In this document: positions 41,883 through 51,797 of the stretch, in pieces | Position numbering within the stretch: position 1 is the first letter of the stretch | Layout: every line of letters begins with the position of its first letter | Assembly: GCA_023387815.1 (NCBI GenBank) | Contig: JAEWHK010000063.1 | Coordinates: 136,481-200,480 of the forward strand | Direction: 5' to 3' | Source: Pseudomonadota bacterium | GTDB taxonomy: Bacteria > Pseudomonadota > Gammaproteobacteria > Burkholderiales > Burkholderiaceae_B | Length of the DNA stretch: 64,000 bases | Position numbers and translations under genes: made by a program | The notes under the pieces: generated by a model | What the model was told of the DNA's origin: nothing | The model's database searches: none | The model's input: the letters and a program-made list of their open reading frames with translations, nothing else

Positions 41883-43997
41883 ATGTTGCATCAGTCCCTG
41901 AACTCTGCCGGCATCGCGCAGCCAAATGTTTTGATCCAGCGTTCCTGGGAGCGCTGTGCCAGACATGGACGTGAGCTGGAAGACGAACCCGTTCTTCTTG
42001 ACCGGGCCGATTTGAATACCCGTATGGATCAATATGCAAGCCTGCTTCAGGCGGCCGCGCCGCAAATTCAGGCAGCGCTTGGACTTGTGACGCAGGCACA
42101 GGGTATCGTTCTGCTTTCAGATGCCAGTGGTGTGATTCTGCAATCCGCCGGAAATAATGCATTTCTGAATAAAGCCGACCAGGTTGCGCTCCGACCAGGC
42201 GTGAGCTGGGCAGAAAATTTGCGCGGCACAAATGCAATAGGAACGGCCCTTATTGAAAAAGCATTTATTCGCGTGCATGGTCAGGAGCATTTTCTTTCCC
42301 GCAACCGCATTCTGAGTTGCCATGCAGCGCCCATCCGTTCGCCGCGTGGCGAGATTCTTGGCGTTCTGGATATTTCAGGGGATGCGCGCAATCTGCCGGA
42401 ATTCACTGGTGAGCTGGTACGAATTGCTGCCAGCCAGATTTGCGCAGACATCCTCAATGGCGCGCCAGACCATATCGCCCGAATACAGTTTCAACAGGAA
42501 CCGGGCCCGTTGAACTCCACAAGCTGCGGCACCCTGCTTGTTGCGGATGGGCAGATTGTGGGCGCCGACGAAAGAGCCGTCGCACTGCTGGACACCAGCT
42601 ATTCTGCGTTGCTTGATGGACCGGCCGAGCATTGGCTGCCACAATGGAATCGATTGCATGCTGAACCGACAATCGCTTACACCACAGACGGCATGGCCTT
42701 CTACGCAACGCTGCAGTCAGAGCGCAGCCTGATCGGCGCAGGCCGGTCCGCCAGCTCGGTGTTGTCCCGCAATGCGGATGCTGACCTGGCGTTTCCTGCG
42801 CTGGCAAGGCCCTCGAAGACCTCATCACTTGGAAACAGTCGCGAATCTGGGAATAGTCACCCATCTGCGGCAACATCAGAGGATGCGCGCGCGTCAAATG
42901 AAGCGCAGGAATTAAAAAACACATTCTCAAAAGGCCGACGAACAGTTCAATCTGTCGAAGACCTGCCCAAGCTCGCTCCTGATGTGCAGGACATGCTCAG
43001 ACAAACCACACTTGCCATTAACGCAGATCTGGGTGTGCTATTGCTGGGTGAAACCGGCACCGGCAAAGAAGTGTTTGCACGTCATCTTCATGCGCGCAGT
43101 CGCTGGGCTGACGGACCGTTTGTTGCCATCAACTGCGCCGCCCTGCCGGAAAGCCTGATTGAGGCGGAACTTTTTGGCTATGAGTCGGGCGCCTTCACCG
43201 GCGCACAGCGTAATGGTTCCAAAGGGCGCCTGCGGGATGCCAATGGCGGCGTCCTGTTTCTCGATGAAATCGGCGATATGCCATTGCAATTGCAATCCCG
43301 GCTGTTGCGGGTATTACAGGAGCGTGTCGTACAGCCGCTGGGCTCCGATAAAACGTGGCCGGTTCAGTTTGGCCTGATCAGCGCGACCAATCAGGATTTG
43401 CACACGCTCAGTAGCGAAGAGAAATTCAGGCAGGATCTGTATTACCGGATTCAGGATCATCAGGTTCAGCTGCCTCCTGTGCGTACACGCACTGACCTGC
43501 GAGCCTTTATCTGCGCGGAACTGCGGCGTCATGAAAACTCACCAAGCCTGATATTCGATGACAAAACGCTGGATCTTCTTTGCGCGTATCATTGGCCGGG
43601 CAATTACCGACAACTTCGCTCCGTCCTGAAAACCCTGGCTGCCCTTTTGCCTGCAGGAAGCATCATTCGTCCCGAATCGCTGCCGCAGCATGTTCAGTTC
43701 ATGCTGCAAATAAAACCACTGTTGGCAAACGAATCTATCGGGCAGACGCCTGATACCGGCGACTCGCAGACCAGCTACTTATCACCATCGTCATTGAAGC
43801 CGGAATGGAAGGCAGCAGCGACCCATGCCCGTCACAACAGTGCACCGGATATAAGTATCAAAGCGCTGCAACGCCAGCATATCCGCCAGGCACTGGAGAA
43901 AAATCGCGGCAATGTGAGCAAGACGGCAAGAGAGCTGGGTTTGCACCGCAGCACCGTCTATCGGCAGTTGGCGGATAAAGAACCCAAGATACATTGA
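41883..43997 (+). CDS. Sigma-54-dependent Fis-family activator, AcoR-like
   Basis: 704 residues from ATG 41883 (CTGGAGA site; MLHQSLNSAGIAQPNVLIQRSWERC is the AcoR-like start; the frame runs back to 41808 through the operator). Order: N-terminal GAF sensor (about 50-200), linker rich in Ser (about 275-350), AAA+ domain with Walker A GETGTGKE, the sigma-54-contacting GAFTGA in YESGAFTGAQ and Walker B GGVLFLDEIGDMPL, then a C-terminal Fis HTH (QALEKNRGNVSKTARELGLH). It should activate the divergent aldehyde dehydrogenase gene. The small-molecule signal is unknown; relatives sense acetoin or alcohols/aldehydes. Confidence 0.93.
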   Translation: MLHQSLNSAGIAQPNVLIQRSWERCARHGRELEDEPVLLDRADLNTRMDQYASLLQAAAPQIQAALGLVTQAQGIVLLSDASGVILQSAGNNAFLNKADQVALRPGVSWAENLRGTNAIGTALIEKAFIRVHGQEHFLSRNRILSCHAAPIRSPRGEILGVLDISGDARNLPEFTGELVRIAASQICADILNGAPDHIARIQFQQEPGPLNSTSCGTLLVADGQIVGADERAVALLDTSYSALLDGPAEHWLPQWNRLHAEPTIAYTTDGMAFYATLQSERSLIGAGRSASSVLSRNADADLAFPALARPSKTSSLGNSRESGNSHPSAATSEDARASNEAQELKNTFSKGRRTVQSVEDLPKLAPDVQDMLRQTTLAINADLGVLLLGETGTGKEVFARHLHARSRWADGPFVAINCAALPESLIEAELFGYESGAFTGAQRNGSKGRLRDANGGVLFLDEIGDMPLQLQSRLLRVLQERVVQPLGSDKTWPVQFGLISATNQDLHTLSSEEKFRQDLYYRIQDHQVQLPPVRTRTDLRAFICAELRRHENSPSLIFDDKTLDLLCAYHWPGNYRQLRSVLKTLAALLPAGSIIRPESLPQHVQFMLQIKPLLANESIGQTPDTGDSQTSYLSPSSLKPEWKAAATHARHNSAPDISIKALQRQHIRQALEKNRGNVSKTARELGLHRSTVYRQLADKEPKIH

Positions 43998-44256
43998 ACA
44001 CCATGTCAGAATTCACATCGGCCTGACACTGTCCGCAGTCATCTCGCTGATATGTCAGATAGTCAATATTCACACGGTGTGTAACGGCACATTCAGGCGC
44101 GATGGCCCGTCCTTAAAGGGTGTCTCACGCAGCGCAGCAGAGAGCCAACAGGCCATGCCGTATCTCCCCTTGCAGAATGTCGCATTCGCCTATTTACCGG
44201 CCAGATGCGTATGCGCATACTGTGGCTGACGATAAAAAATTGCAAGAGGAAAGACC

Positions 44257-44763
44257 ATGAAAATCGCATCCCGAATTTCGCCCTGCCTGTGGTTCGACAC
44301 GGAAGCGGAAGCTGCTGCGCAATTTTATACAGGCATATTTCCGGACTCACGCATTACCCAGACCACCCATTACCACGGCGAGCGCGTGGCCGAGGTCAGC
44401 GGCAAGTCCGAAGGAACTGTGCTCACCGTGACTTTTGAACTGATGGGCTTCCCAATTACGGCCCTCAATGGCGGCCCCATTTTCAAGTTCAATGAAGCCG
44501 TTTCCTTGCAGGTGCACTGTGAAACACAGGAAGAAATCGATACCTATTGGGCAGCCCTTGGCGAAGGAGGTGACCCTCAAGCCCAGCAATGCGGCTGGCT
44601 GAAAGACAAATTTGGGCTGTCATGGCAGATTGCACCTGCAATCATGGGTGAACTGCTTACCACGCCGGAACGCAGCAAACGCGTATTGGATGCGCTGATG
44701 CCCATGAAGAAACTGGACATTCAAACGCTCAAGGATGCGGCTGACAGCGCGGTGAATTCGTGA
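44257..44763 (+). CDS. VOC family protein (3-demethylubiquinone methyltransferase-like fold)
   Basis: 168-residue VOC/glyoxalase-fold protein of the PhnB-like '3-dmu-9_3-mt' group: RISPCLWFDTEAEAAAQFYTGIFP at the start and CGWLKDKFGLSWQIAP near residue 112. No methyltransferase motif is present despite the old family name. An AAGAGGAAAG site precedes the ATG. The next gene is another VOC protein 116 bases on. Function unknown. Confidence 0.88.
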   Translation: MKIASRISPCLWFDTEAEAAAQFYTGIFPDSRITQTTHYHGERVAEVSGKSEGTVLTVTFELMGFPITALNGGPIFKFNEAVSLQVHCETQEEIDTYWAALGEGGDPQAQQCGWLKDKFGLSWQIAPAIMGELLTTPERSKRVLDALMPMKKLDIQTLKDAADSAVNS

Positions 44764-44879
44764 GGCTTTGTTTCTCTGATTCCCTTTACCTGACCGCTGT
44801 CATGCAACGCCAGGCGGTATTTCATCTCACTTATCACACTTATCATTAAACGACTTTTTCCAAACCGGGAGACGACACC

Positions 44880-45329
44880 ATGAATCAGACTTCAATTATT
44901 CCCTATCTGTTCTTTGGCGGGCACTGCGAAGAAGCCCTTGAATTCTACAAAAAGGCTGTGGACGCGGAGGTTGGCATGATGATGCGGTTCAAGGACAGTC
45001 CCGAGAAACCACCGCCAGGCATGGTACCAGAGGATTTCGACAACAAGATCATGCACACCAGCTTTCGCATCGGTAACACAATTATCATGGCGTCCGACGG
45101 CTGCGAAACAGGGGACAAAGACAGTGGCTTCTCAGGATTCTCCCTGTCCATCGTTCCAACCGATAAAGAAGACGCCACCCGTATGTTCGATGCGCTGTCC
45201 GAAGGCGGCACAGTGACCATGCCCCTTGGAGAAACGTTCTTCTCACCATGCTTTGGCATGCTGAAAGACCGCTACGGTCTGGAATGGATGGTGGCTATGG
45301 AGCCCGAAGAGGCGCCCGCACAGGCGTGA
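44880..45329 (+). CDS. VOC family protein, YjdN/PhnB-like
   Basis: 149-residue VOC protein resembling YjdN/PhnB: SIIPYLFFGGHCEEALEFYKKAV, then MHTSFRIGNTIIMASDG and FFSPCFGMLKDRYGLEWMVAME. GGGAGACGACACC lies before the ATG. Family members have no settled activity. It is in tandem with, but diverged from, the preceding VOC gene. Confidence 0.9.
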   Translation: MNQTSIIPYLFFGGHCEEALEFYKKAVDAEVGMMMRFKDSPEKPPPGMVPEDFDNKIMHTSFRIGNTIIMASDGCETGDKDSGFSGFSLSIVPTDKEDATRMFDALSEGGTVTMPLGETFFSPCFGMLKDRYGLEWMVAMEPEEAPAQA

Positions 45330-45475
45330 ACAGGATCCGAACTTTGCCCGCCACGTGCTATTGTTGCCCGCCGTCAATGCGCTGAATAGACAGACTGCCG
45401 CAGCACACCTTTACGCCAGCTTGCTTCCGACTGTATGATCTGTGCTCTGAATGAGACAGTTCACAGGAGTGCAGC

Positions 45476-46210
45476 ATGAAGAAAACGGTATTAATTACCG
45501 GCGGTGGTCGCGGCATTGGCGCAGCTACCGCAATATACCTGGCGGCCAGGGGTTATGGCATTTGCATTAATTATCACAGCAAGGAGAAAACCGCCGAAGC
45601 CCTGGTGGCACGCATCAAAGAAGAATTCAGCGTTCCGTGCATTGCCATCCGCGCCGATGTCTCACAGGAAGAGCAGGTTGTAAAACTTTTTGCCGAAATG
45701 GATGAAGTGCTGGGTCCGATAACGCATCTGGTCAACAATGTTGGCATTCTTTTCAAGCAGATGAAAGTCAGCGAGATGGACGCGGAGCGCATCAATCGTA
45801 CGCTTATCACAAACGTGACAAGCTACTTTCTGTGCAGCCGCGAGGCCATCAAACGTATGGAACCCGGCTGCGCCATCGTCAATGTTTCGTCTGTCGCGTC
45901 GCGCACCGGCTCACCCGGAGAGTATGTCGACTACGCCGCCTCCAAGGGCGCAGTCGACACGTTCACGCGCGGCCTTTCGCTGGAACTGGCTCCCAAAGGT
46001 ATTCGCGTCAATTGCGTGAGACCTGGCTTTATCTATACGGATATTCATGGCGATGGCGGAGAACCTGGCCGCGTGGATCGTGTCAGCCCACAGATTCCAA
46101 TGCTGCGCGGCGGACAGCCCGAAGAGGTCGCCTCGGCCATCGGATGGCTGCTGTCAGACGATGCATCCTACGTCACGGGGTCATTTATCGATCTTGCGGG
46201 CGGCAGATAG
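45476..46210 (+). CDS. Short-chain dehydrogenase/reductase (SDR)
   Basis: Classical SDR of 244 residues using NAD(P). Cofactor motif TGGGRGIGAA (7-16), NNVG near residue 87, catalytic serine in NVSSVASRTG (about 140) and the Y-x3-K pair in YVDYAASKGA (about 154-158). Closest in style to YgfF or glucose-1-dehydrogenase-like reductases. AGGAG site 5 bases before the ATG. Substrate not identifiable. Confidence 0.92.
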   Translation: MKKTVLITGGGRGIGAATAIYLAARGYGICINYHSKEKTAEALVARIKEEFSVPCIAIRADVSQEEQVVKLFAEMDEVLGPITHLVNNVGILFKQMKVSEMDAERINRTLITNVTSYFLCSREAIKRMEPGCAIVNVSSVASRTGSPGEYVDYAASKGAVDTFTRGLSLELAPKGIRVNCVRPGFIYTDIHGDGGEPGRVDRVSPQIPMLRGGQPEEVASAIGWLLSDDASYVTGSFIDLAGGR

Positions 46211-46260
46211 CACCGCAAACATGTTACCGTATAGGTTGTTACGAATCAGGAGGTGAAACA

Positions 46261-48858
46261 GTGCTTGAACGGTATGCGACAGGTTCGCAGTCCCTCCCGC
46301 CCAGCGGGAAACAAAGGGTCAGTCATCAATTCCAGACCAGCGTCTTCATTCGATATGTGCTTGCTTGTGTGTTGCTGATTTTCTCATTGGCAAATCTGAA
46401 TACTGCGCACGCACAATTACCCCTAACCACTCAGACGTCTTCCTCCAGTCAGGATTCGTCCTCTTCCGAAGCCTCCGGCGCCGGTCAGGCACAGGCACAA
46501 TTGACCCCTGCACAACTGGCCGATCTGCTGGACAATGAGCAGTCGCGCAAGCAACTGATTGATCAGCTCCGAGCGCAGGCGCCTGCCACGGATTCCGCCG
46601 CGGCAGCCGCTTCCAGCACTGCCAACACCTCTGGAACCGCCTCAGCCGTCGCTGACACGCGAGCAGGCGACGAATCCCTGCCGCGCCGGGTCGCTGACAG
46701 CACGCAGTATTTCCTGGGCAAAATGCTGAATGAAATCGGCGCAGCTGCAGCTGCTATCGGTGCGCTCGCACGCGGCGAAGGCATGGCAGGCGTCAGTCTG
46801 AGCCAATGGAAATCACCCCTGCTCAATCTGCTGATGGTGATCGCGGCAACCATCATTGCGTTTCTGGTGTTGCGCAGACTGGCCACACCGGTCTTTGCAC
46901 TGATCAATCGCTGGGCAGGCCAAGTGGCGCAACCGGTGGCCAGACATCGCAGGCTGCCGGGCCCGGGCGCACTGCGCAAGATCGCCGCTGTCGTCGGGGC
47001 GTTTATCGTTGATGTCATTGCAATTGTGCTTGCCGGTGTAGTCGGCTATGGGATTGCACTCGCCGTAGCCGGGCCCAACGCCGCGGTAGGCACATTCGAA
47101 TCGCTGTTCGTCAATGCCTTCGTCGCCGTAGAAATTGCCCGATCTCTGGTGCGTGTCGTCTTTGCGACCCGCTTCCCGCAGCTGCGGCTGTTTGAAATGC
47201 GCGATGAAGTGGCCATCTACTGGAATGACTGGCTGTGCCGGCTGGTTTCCATCGCGGGCTATGGCATGCTGGTGGTGGTGCCCATTACCAACGCGCTGTT
47301 TACCCCTGCTCTGGGCAATCTGCTTGGCCTGCTGATCATGCTGGGCATGTACATCTATGCCGTCAGGGTTGTCTGGGCCAATCGCACGCTGATCCGTGAC
47401 AGACTGATGGAACGCGCGAGCCAGTCATCCACCGCATTTTTTGCGACCATGATGCGTCTTCTGGCGCGGGTCTGGTACATTCTTGCCATCATTTATTTCA
47501 CCGTTCTACTGGTGGTCAGTCAGGTAGACCCGGTAGATGCGCTGCCGTTCATGGCGCGTGCGACCGTGCAAAGTATTATTGCAATCGTGCTTGGCCTGCT
47601 GATTTCTGCAATCCTGACAGCTTTGCTGGGTCGCCCCATCAGACTGTCGGACGATCTGCGAACCCGACTGCCGCTTCTGGAAGCACGTCTCAATTCATAC
47701 GTGCCCGCTTCCGTCAAGTTCCTGCGCTTTATCACACTTGTCGTAGTACTGCTGTTCGTCCTGGATGCCTGGCATGCCTTTGATCTGTCAGCCTGGGTCA
47801 TGTCTGAATCAGGACAGTCCACCATCAATGTGGTTGTGCATGTTGCCATCATCCTGCTGTTTGCCGCACTGGCATGGACGGTCATTGCCAGCATCATTGA
47901 AAGCCGGCTCAGCGGAACCGGTGACCGACTGCCCAGCGCACGCGAAAAAACGCTGCTGTCGCTGTTTCGCAATGCCGCCCTTATTGTCATCGTCACCATG
48001 ACCATTCTGGTCCTGCTCTCGCAGATCGGCATCGATATCGGCCCGCTGATTGCCGGTGCCGGGGTGGTGGGTCTGGCCATTGGTTTTGGTGCTCAGAAGC
48101 TGGTACAGGACATTATCACGGGTATCTTCATTCAGCTGGAAAACGGCATGAATGTGAACGATGTGGTTGAAGCCGGCGGCGTTTTCGGAACGGTAGAAAA
48201 AATGACCATCCGCTCGGTGGGTATACGCACCATGGATGGCGGCTATCATCTGATTCCGTTTTCTTCCGTTGATGTCGTCGCCAATCACATGCGTGATTTC
48301 TCCTATCATATGGGCGAATACACGATCTCTCATCGCGAGAATGTGGATGAAGCGACAGAACATCTGCGCGCCGCATTCAGAGAGTTGATGCAGGACAAAG
48401 TGCTCGCTCCCGAAATTCTGGAAGACATTACCGTTCCTGGCGTCACCGCCATCAATGAGCGCGGCGTGACCATTCGCGTCCTGATTAAAACCACGCCAGG
48501 CATGCAATGGGCGGTACAGCGCGGATTCAACCGGCTGGTGAAAAAACATTTCAACGCCGCCAATATCGAGTTGCCTTATCCGCATACCGTGGTTTACTTC
48601 GGTCAGGACAAGGACGGCAATGCGCCGTCAGCAAGAGTGGATCTGGGTCGTCAGCAGGATCGCGAGACATTTACCAAAGGCACGGCACCGGCCCCCGGCC
48701 AGACACCACGCGATCTGTCTCCTGGTCGAAGTGGCTCAGAGGATGTGCTGGGGAACGAACTGGAGCAGCGTGTGCCGGATGAAGATGACGACCCCGAAAA
48801 CGACGTGACAAACGGCGACACGCAAGACGGTTCCGACACAAACAGACGTCGGGATTGA
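46261..48858 (+). CDS. Large mechanosensitive channel, MscS family (YbiO-like)
   Basis: 865 residues from GTG 46261, chosen for the excellent AGGAGG site 6 bases upstream; the open frame runs much further back inside the SDR gene but that part is not real. Signal-like segment about 28-54, a periplasmic Ser/Gln/Ala-rich stretch with LTPAQLADLLDNEQSRKQLIDQLR as in YbiO, about ten membrane helices, then the MscS pore and beta domain (AGVVGLAIGFGAQKLVQDIITG; VNDVVEAGGVFGTVEKMTIR). The C-terminal 90 residues are acidic and disordered. It opens under membrane tension to relieve osmotic shock. Confidence 0.92.
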   Translation: MLERYATGSQSLPPSGKQRVSHQFQTSVFIRYVLACVLLIFSLANLNTAHAQLPLTTQTSSSSQDSSSSEASGAGQAQAQLTPAQLADLLDNEQSRKQLIDQLRAQAPATDSAAAAASSTANTSGTASAVADTRAGDESLPRRVADSTQYFLGKMLNEIGAAAAAIGALARGEGMAGVSLSQWKSPLLNLLMVIAATIIAFLVLRRLATPVFALINRWAGQVAQPVARHRRLPGPGALRKIAAVVGAFIVDVIAIVLAGVVGYGIALAVAGPNAAVGTFESLFVNAFVAVEIARSLVRVVFATRFPQLRLFEMRDEVAIYWNDWLCRLVSIAGYGMLVVVPITNALFTPALGNLLGLLIMLGMYIYAVRVVWANRTLIRDRLMERASQSSTAFFATMMRLLARVWYILAIIYFTVLLVVSQVDPVDALPFMARATVQSIIAIVLGLLISAILTALLGRPIRLSDDLRTRLPLLEARLNSYVPASVKFLRFITLVVVLLFVLDAWHAFDLSAWVMSESGQSTINVVVHVAIILLFAALAWTVIASIIESRLSGTGDRLPSAREKTLLSLFRNAALIVIVTMTILVLLSQIGIDIGPLIAGAGVVGLAIGFGAQKLVQDIITGIFIQLENGMNVNDVVEAGGVFGTVEKMTIRSVGIRTMDGGYHLIPFSSVDVVANHMRDFSYHMGEYTISHRENVDEATEHLRAAFRELMQDKVLAPEILEDITVPGVTAINERGVTIRVLIKTTPGMQWAVQRGFNRLVKKHFNAANIELPYPHTVVYFGQDKDGNAPSARVDLGRQQDRETFTKGTAPAPGQTPRDLSPGRSGSEDVLGNELEQRVPDEDDDPENDVTNGDTQDGSDTNRRRD

Positions 48859-48868
48859 TCAAGTGTCC

Positions 48869-48899
48869 GGACAGATCAAACATCCGGATTGATCTGTCC
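48869..48899. terminator. Bidirectional terminator-like hairpin
   Basis: GGACAGATCA (48869-48878) and TGATCTGTCC (48890-48899) are perfectly complementary around an 11-base loop, 10 bases after the mechanosensitive channel stop and before the convergent siderophore operon end. There is no long T-run. Confidence 0.6.
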
Positions 48900-49056
48900 T
48901 CACAATTAATCAGAACAGCAGCCGGCCTCTTCCTGTATTGGAATGCAGGCTGTTGCATTCTGCTTAAGACTAAGAAATGACGCCAGGGATGAGCGTGACG
49001 AAGGTACGTATCGAAAGGACGCCCCTCATGAGCGATTCAGACTAACGCCCGATATT

Positions 49057-49815
49057 TCATGTGTAATGAACACAGATCCGTTTGTTCTGCCACTCATGGA
49101 TGGATACATCCAGTCCATATAAATCTTTGAGTACAGAAGGCTGAATAAAGGTCTCAGGCGCGCCCTGATGCAGGACTTTGCCCTGGCGCATCCCAATGAT
49201 GAGATCGGAATAGCAGGATGCAAAGTTGATGTCGTGCAGAACGAGTACGACGGTTTTGGACAATTCATCTGCCGCCCGCCGAACCACTTTCATGATATCC
49301 ACGGCGTTCTTCATATCCAGGCTGTTCAACGGCTCGTCCAGCAACACGTATTCCGTGTCCTGACACAGTACCATGGCGATAAATGCTCGCTGTCGCTGCC
49401 CGCCGGAAAGTTCATCCAGAAAGCGCTTTTCCAGCCCCTGAAGATTCAGATAGGCAATGGCCCGCTCGATATGATCGCGATCTTCTACTGTCTGGCGACC
49501 GTGCGTATACGGATACCGGCCGAATGCGACCACGTCCTGCACGGTGAGGCGCAAGGGCAGATGATTATCCTGGCGCAATATGGAAAGGACACGCGCCAGA
49601 TGTGCAGTATCAGTTTGCGTGACATCCAGTCCGCCCACCTGCACACTGCCGGCACTCATGGGCAACAGTCGACTGATCATGCCCAGCAACGTGGACTTGC
49701 CCGCTCCATTGGGGCCGACAATGGATGTGACCCCGCCCTGCGGTATTTCAATTGAAACATCGTCAACCACCAGCTGATTTGCATAGCCTTTGCTGACGCC
49801 ATTGACCTTAATCAT
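49057..49815 (-). CDS. Iron-siderophore ABC transporter ATP-binding protein
   Basis: 252-residue FecE/YclP-type ATPase energising siderophore import. Walker A GPNGAGKST (about 35-43), signature LSGGQRQRAFIAM (about 135), Walker B EYVLLDEPLNSLD (about 155) and the switch histidine in VLHDINFA. Its ATG overlaps the upstream permease stop by 4 bases. Last gene of the four-gene importer operon. Confidence 0.95.
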   Translation of the reverse strand: MIKVNGVSKGYANQLVVDDVSIEIPQGGVTSIVGPNGAGKSTLLGMISRLLPMSAGSVQVGGLDVTQTDTAHLARVLSILRQDNHLPLRLTVQDVVAFGRYPYTHGRQTVEDRDHIERAIAYLNLQGLEKRFLDELSGGQRQRAFIAMVLCQDTEYVLLDEPLNSLDMKNAVDIMKVVRRAADELSKTVVLVLHDINFASCYSDLIIGMRQGKVLHQGAPETFIQPSVLKDLYGLDVSIHEWQNKRICVHYT

Positions 49816-50768
49816 TTCTGCCCCTTGCGCACGATCAGTGCGATGAACATAAGTCCTCCTGCAAACTCAATCACAACGCTCACGGTCGTATTCAGGGCCA
49901 GGGCGTGTTCCAGCAGTGTCTGGCCACCTACCAGAGCCACAATACCCAGCAAGATCGCTGCGGGGACGGTAAATTTGTGTTTGTCCGTCTGCATAATCAT
50001 ATAGGCGAGGTTACTGACCAGCAGACCGAAGAAAGTGACCGGCCCGACCAGTGCCGTTGACACTGACACCAGCACGGAAATCAGCACCAGCGTCAGCAGC
50101 ATCGCTTTGCGATAATGAATGCCCAGATTGATGGCCACCTCGCGCCCCAATGCCAGTACATCGTACACACGCCGCAAGCGCCAGCCAATGATCGAAGTTA
50201 CCCCCACCAGAATGGCCGACATCAACAGCAGATTGGTGCGGATAGCATTGAAGCTGGCAAACATCTTGTCCTGCAGAAACAGGAACTCATTGGGGTCGAT
50301 CAATCTGACCATCAGCCCCGACAGACTGCGAAACAGCAGGCCGAAAACAATGCCCACAAGTAACAGAAGATGCAGGCTTTGCGTGCCGCCAGAGAAAATC
50401 CACTGGAAAAGCAGGCAGGAAAACAGCGTCATCAAACCCACTTCCAGCAGGAACTGGCCGGTAGCGTCCAGGCCGCCTCCCATGTTCATACCAAACCAGA
50501 AAATGCCAATAGCCTGTATGAGTCGGTACAGTTCGTCAAAGCCCATGATGGATGGCGTCAGAATCCGGTTGTGCGTGATGGTCTGAAACAGGACCGAAGA
50601 CACCGCGACGCAATAGGCGACCAGCAGCATGGCGGCCAGCTTGCCGAAGCGAAACGACAGGACAAAATCCCAGTGACCGTTGGCGCCGATAGTCATGAAG
50701 GCAACCACCGAGGCCAGGGCCAGAAGTCCCAGCAGGGCAAGCAGGATGGGAGGAGTCAATCTAGCCAA
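49812..50768 (-). CDS. Iron-siderophore ABC transporter permease (FecCD family)
   Basis: 318-residue FecCD/YclO-type permease with about nine to ten membrane helices. Typical segments are SVLFQTITHNRILTPSIMGFDELY near residue 60 and GPVTFFGLLVSNLAYM near residue 245. It overlaps the other permease gene by 8 bases and the ATPase gene by 4 bases, so the three are translationally coupled. It forms a heterodimeric channel with the other permease. Confidence 0.94.
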   Translation of the reverse strand: MARLTPPILLALLGLLALASVVAFMTIGANGHWDFVLSFRFGKLAAMLLVAYCVAVSSVLFQTITHNRILTPSIMGFDELYRLIQAIGIFWFGMNMGGGLDATGQFLLEVGLMTLFSCLLFQWIFSGGTQSLHLLLLVGIVFGLLFRSLSGLMVRLIDPNEFLFLQDKMFASFNAIRTNLLLMSAILVGVTSIIGWRLRRVYDVLALGREVAINLGIHYRKAMLLTLVLISVLVSVSTALVGPVTFFGLLVSNLAYMIMQTDKHKFTVPAAILLGIVALVGGQTLLEHALALNTTVSVVIEFAGGLMFIALIVRKGQK

Positions 50769-51771
50769 AACGTGACCGCCTCTTCAGCAGCAGGAACAGG
50801 AACAGGGCACTGCCGACCACGCCCACGACCGTACCGATGGGGATTTCATGGGGATATATGATGAGGCGGCCGACAATATCGCAGGCCAGTACAAACAGCG
50901 CCCCCAGCAGCGCCACCCAGGGCAGCGAGCGACGCATATTGTCGCCGAATAGCAGACTGACGACATTGGGAACCAGAAGACCCAGAAAGGGAATACTGCC
51001 TGCAGTGACTACTACAACGGCGCTGATGGCAGCAACAATGATCATGCCAATCAGCATAAGACGTTTGTGATTGAGACCCAGATTGGTTGTAAACTGCTCG
51101 CCCATTCCCAGTACCGTGAAGCGGTCTGCTGCGATATACGCAATACAGGACAACGCGAAAGCGATCCACAGCAATTCATAGCGACCACGCAGAACGCCGG
51201 AAAAATCGCCCATGGTCCAGGTCTGCAGCGCCTGCATCAAATCATGCTGATAGGCAAAGAAGATAGTCACGGCCTGTATGATGCCGCCCAGCACCAGGCC
51301 AACTACGGGCACAAGATAGGGCGAGCGTAGCGGCACGCGTCGCAGGATCAGCAGAAAAAGTCCTGTACCGGCCAGAGCAAAAACGGCCGCCACTGCCATC
51401 TTGATCACAACGGGAGTACCCGGCGCCAGCAAGGTGACGGCCAGAATGCCCATAGTTGCGGACTCAACGGTGCCCGCAGTGGATGGCTCGACAAAACGGT
51501 TGCGCACCAGCATCTGCATGATCAGCCCGGCAACGGCAAGCGATGTGCCCGCCAGCACCAGTGCAATGGCGCGCGGCAGGCGGCTGATCATCAATAACTG
51601 CCAGGCCTCGGAATCCAGATGCAACAAGGCCGACAACGACATGTTTGCTGTACCCAGGAACAGACTGACCAGAAACAGCAAACACAAAAGTAATATCAGC
51701 GCACTGACTCCCAGTGCGCCGCGCCGCGAGCCGACCGTTACGGAGGTCGACGGTTTCGAAACCTGATTCAC
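50761..51771 (-). CDS. Iron-siderophore ABC transporter permease (FecCD family)
   Basis: 336-residue FecCD/YclN-type permease. It contains SRLPRAIALVLAGTSLAVAGLIMQMLVRNRFVEP, the classic FecCD segment split here at its family core, and GSIPFLGLLVPNVVSLLFGDNMRRSLP near residue 260. Paired with the second permease encoded downstream. It begins 26 bases after the substrate-binding protein gene. Confidence 0.94.
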   Translation of the reverse strand: MNQVSKPSTSVTVGSRRGALGVSALILLLCLLFLVSLFLGTANMSLSALLHLDSEAWQLLMISRLPRAIALVLAGTSLAVAGLIMQMLVRNRFVEPSTAGTVESATMGILAVTLLAPGTPVVIKMAVAAVFALAGTGLFLLILRRVPLRSPYLVPVVGLVLGGIIQAVTIFFAYQHDLMQALQTWTMGDFSGVLRGRYELLWIAFALSCIAYIAADRFTVLGMGEQFTTNLGLNHKRLMLIGMIIVAAISAVVVVTAGSIPFLGLLVPNVVSLLFGDNMRRSLPWVALLGALFVLACDIVGRLIIYPHEIPIGTVVGVVGSALFLFLLLKRRSRFG

Positions 51772-51797
51772 AGTCAGCTACCCGGCATCCGACACGT

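Noticed and set aside
45832..46260. Upstream continuation of the mechanosensitive channel frame through the SDR gene
   Set aside because: The SDR frame is clearly real there; the channel has an AGGAGG site and signal segment at the GTG 46261.
47520..48585. Open frames antisense to the mechanosensitive channel gene
   Set aside because: Low-complexity Arg/Ser/Thr-rich or His-rich translations with no family resemblance; shadows of the channel gene.
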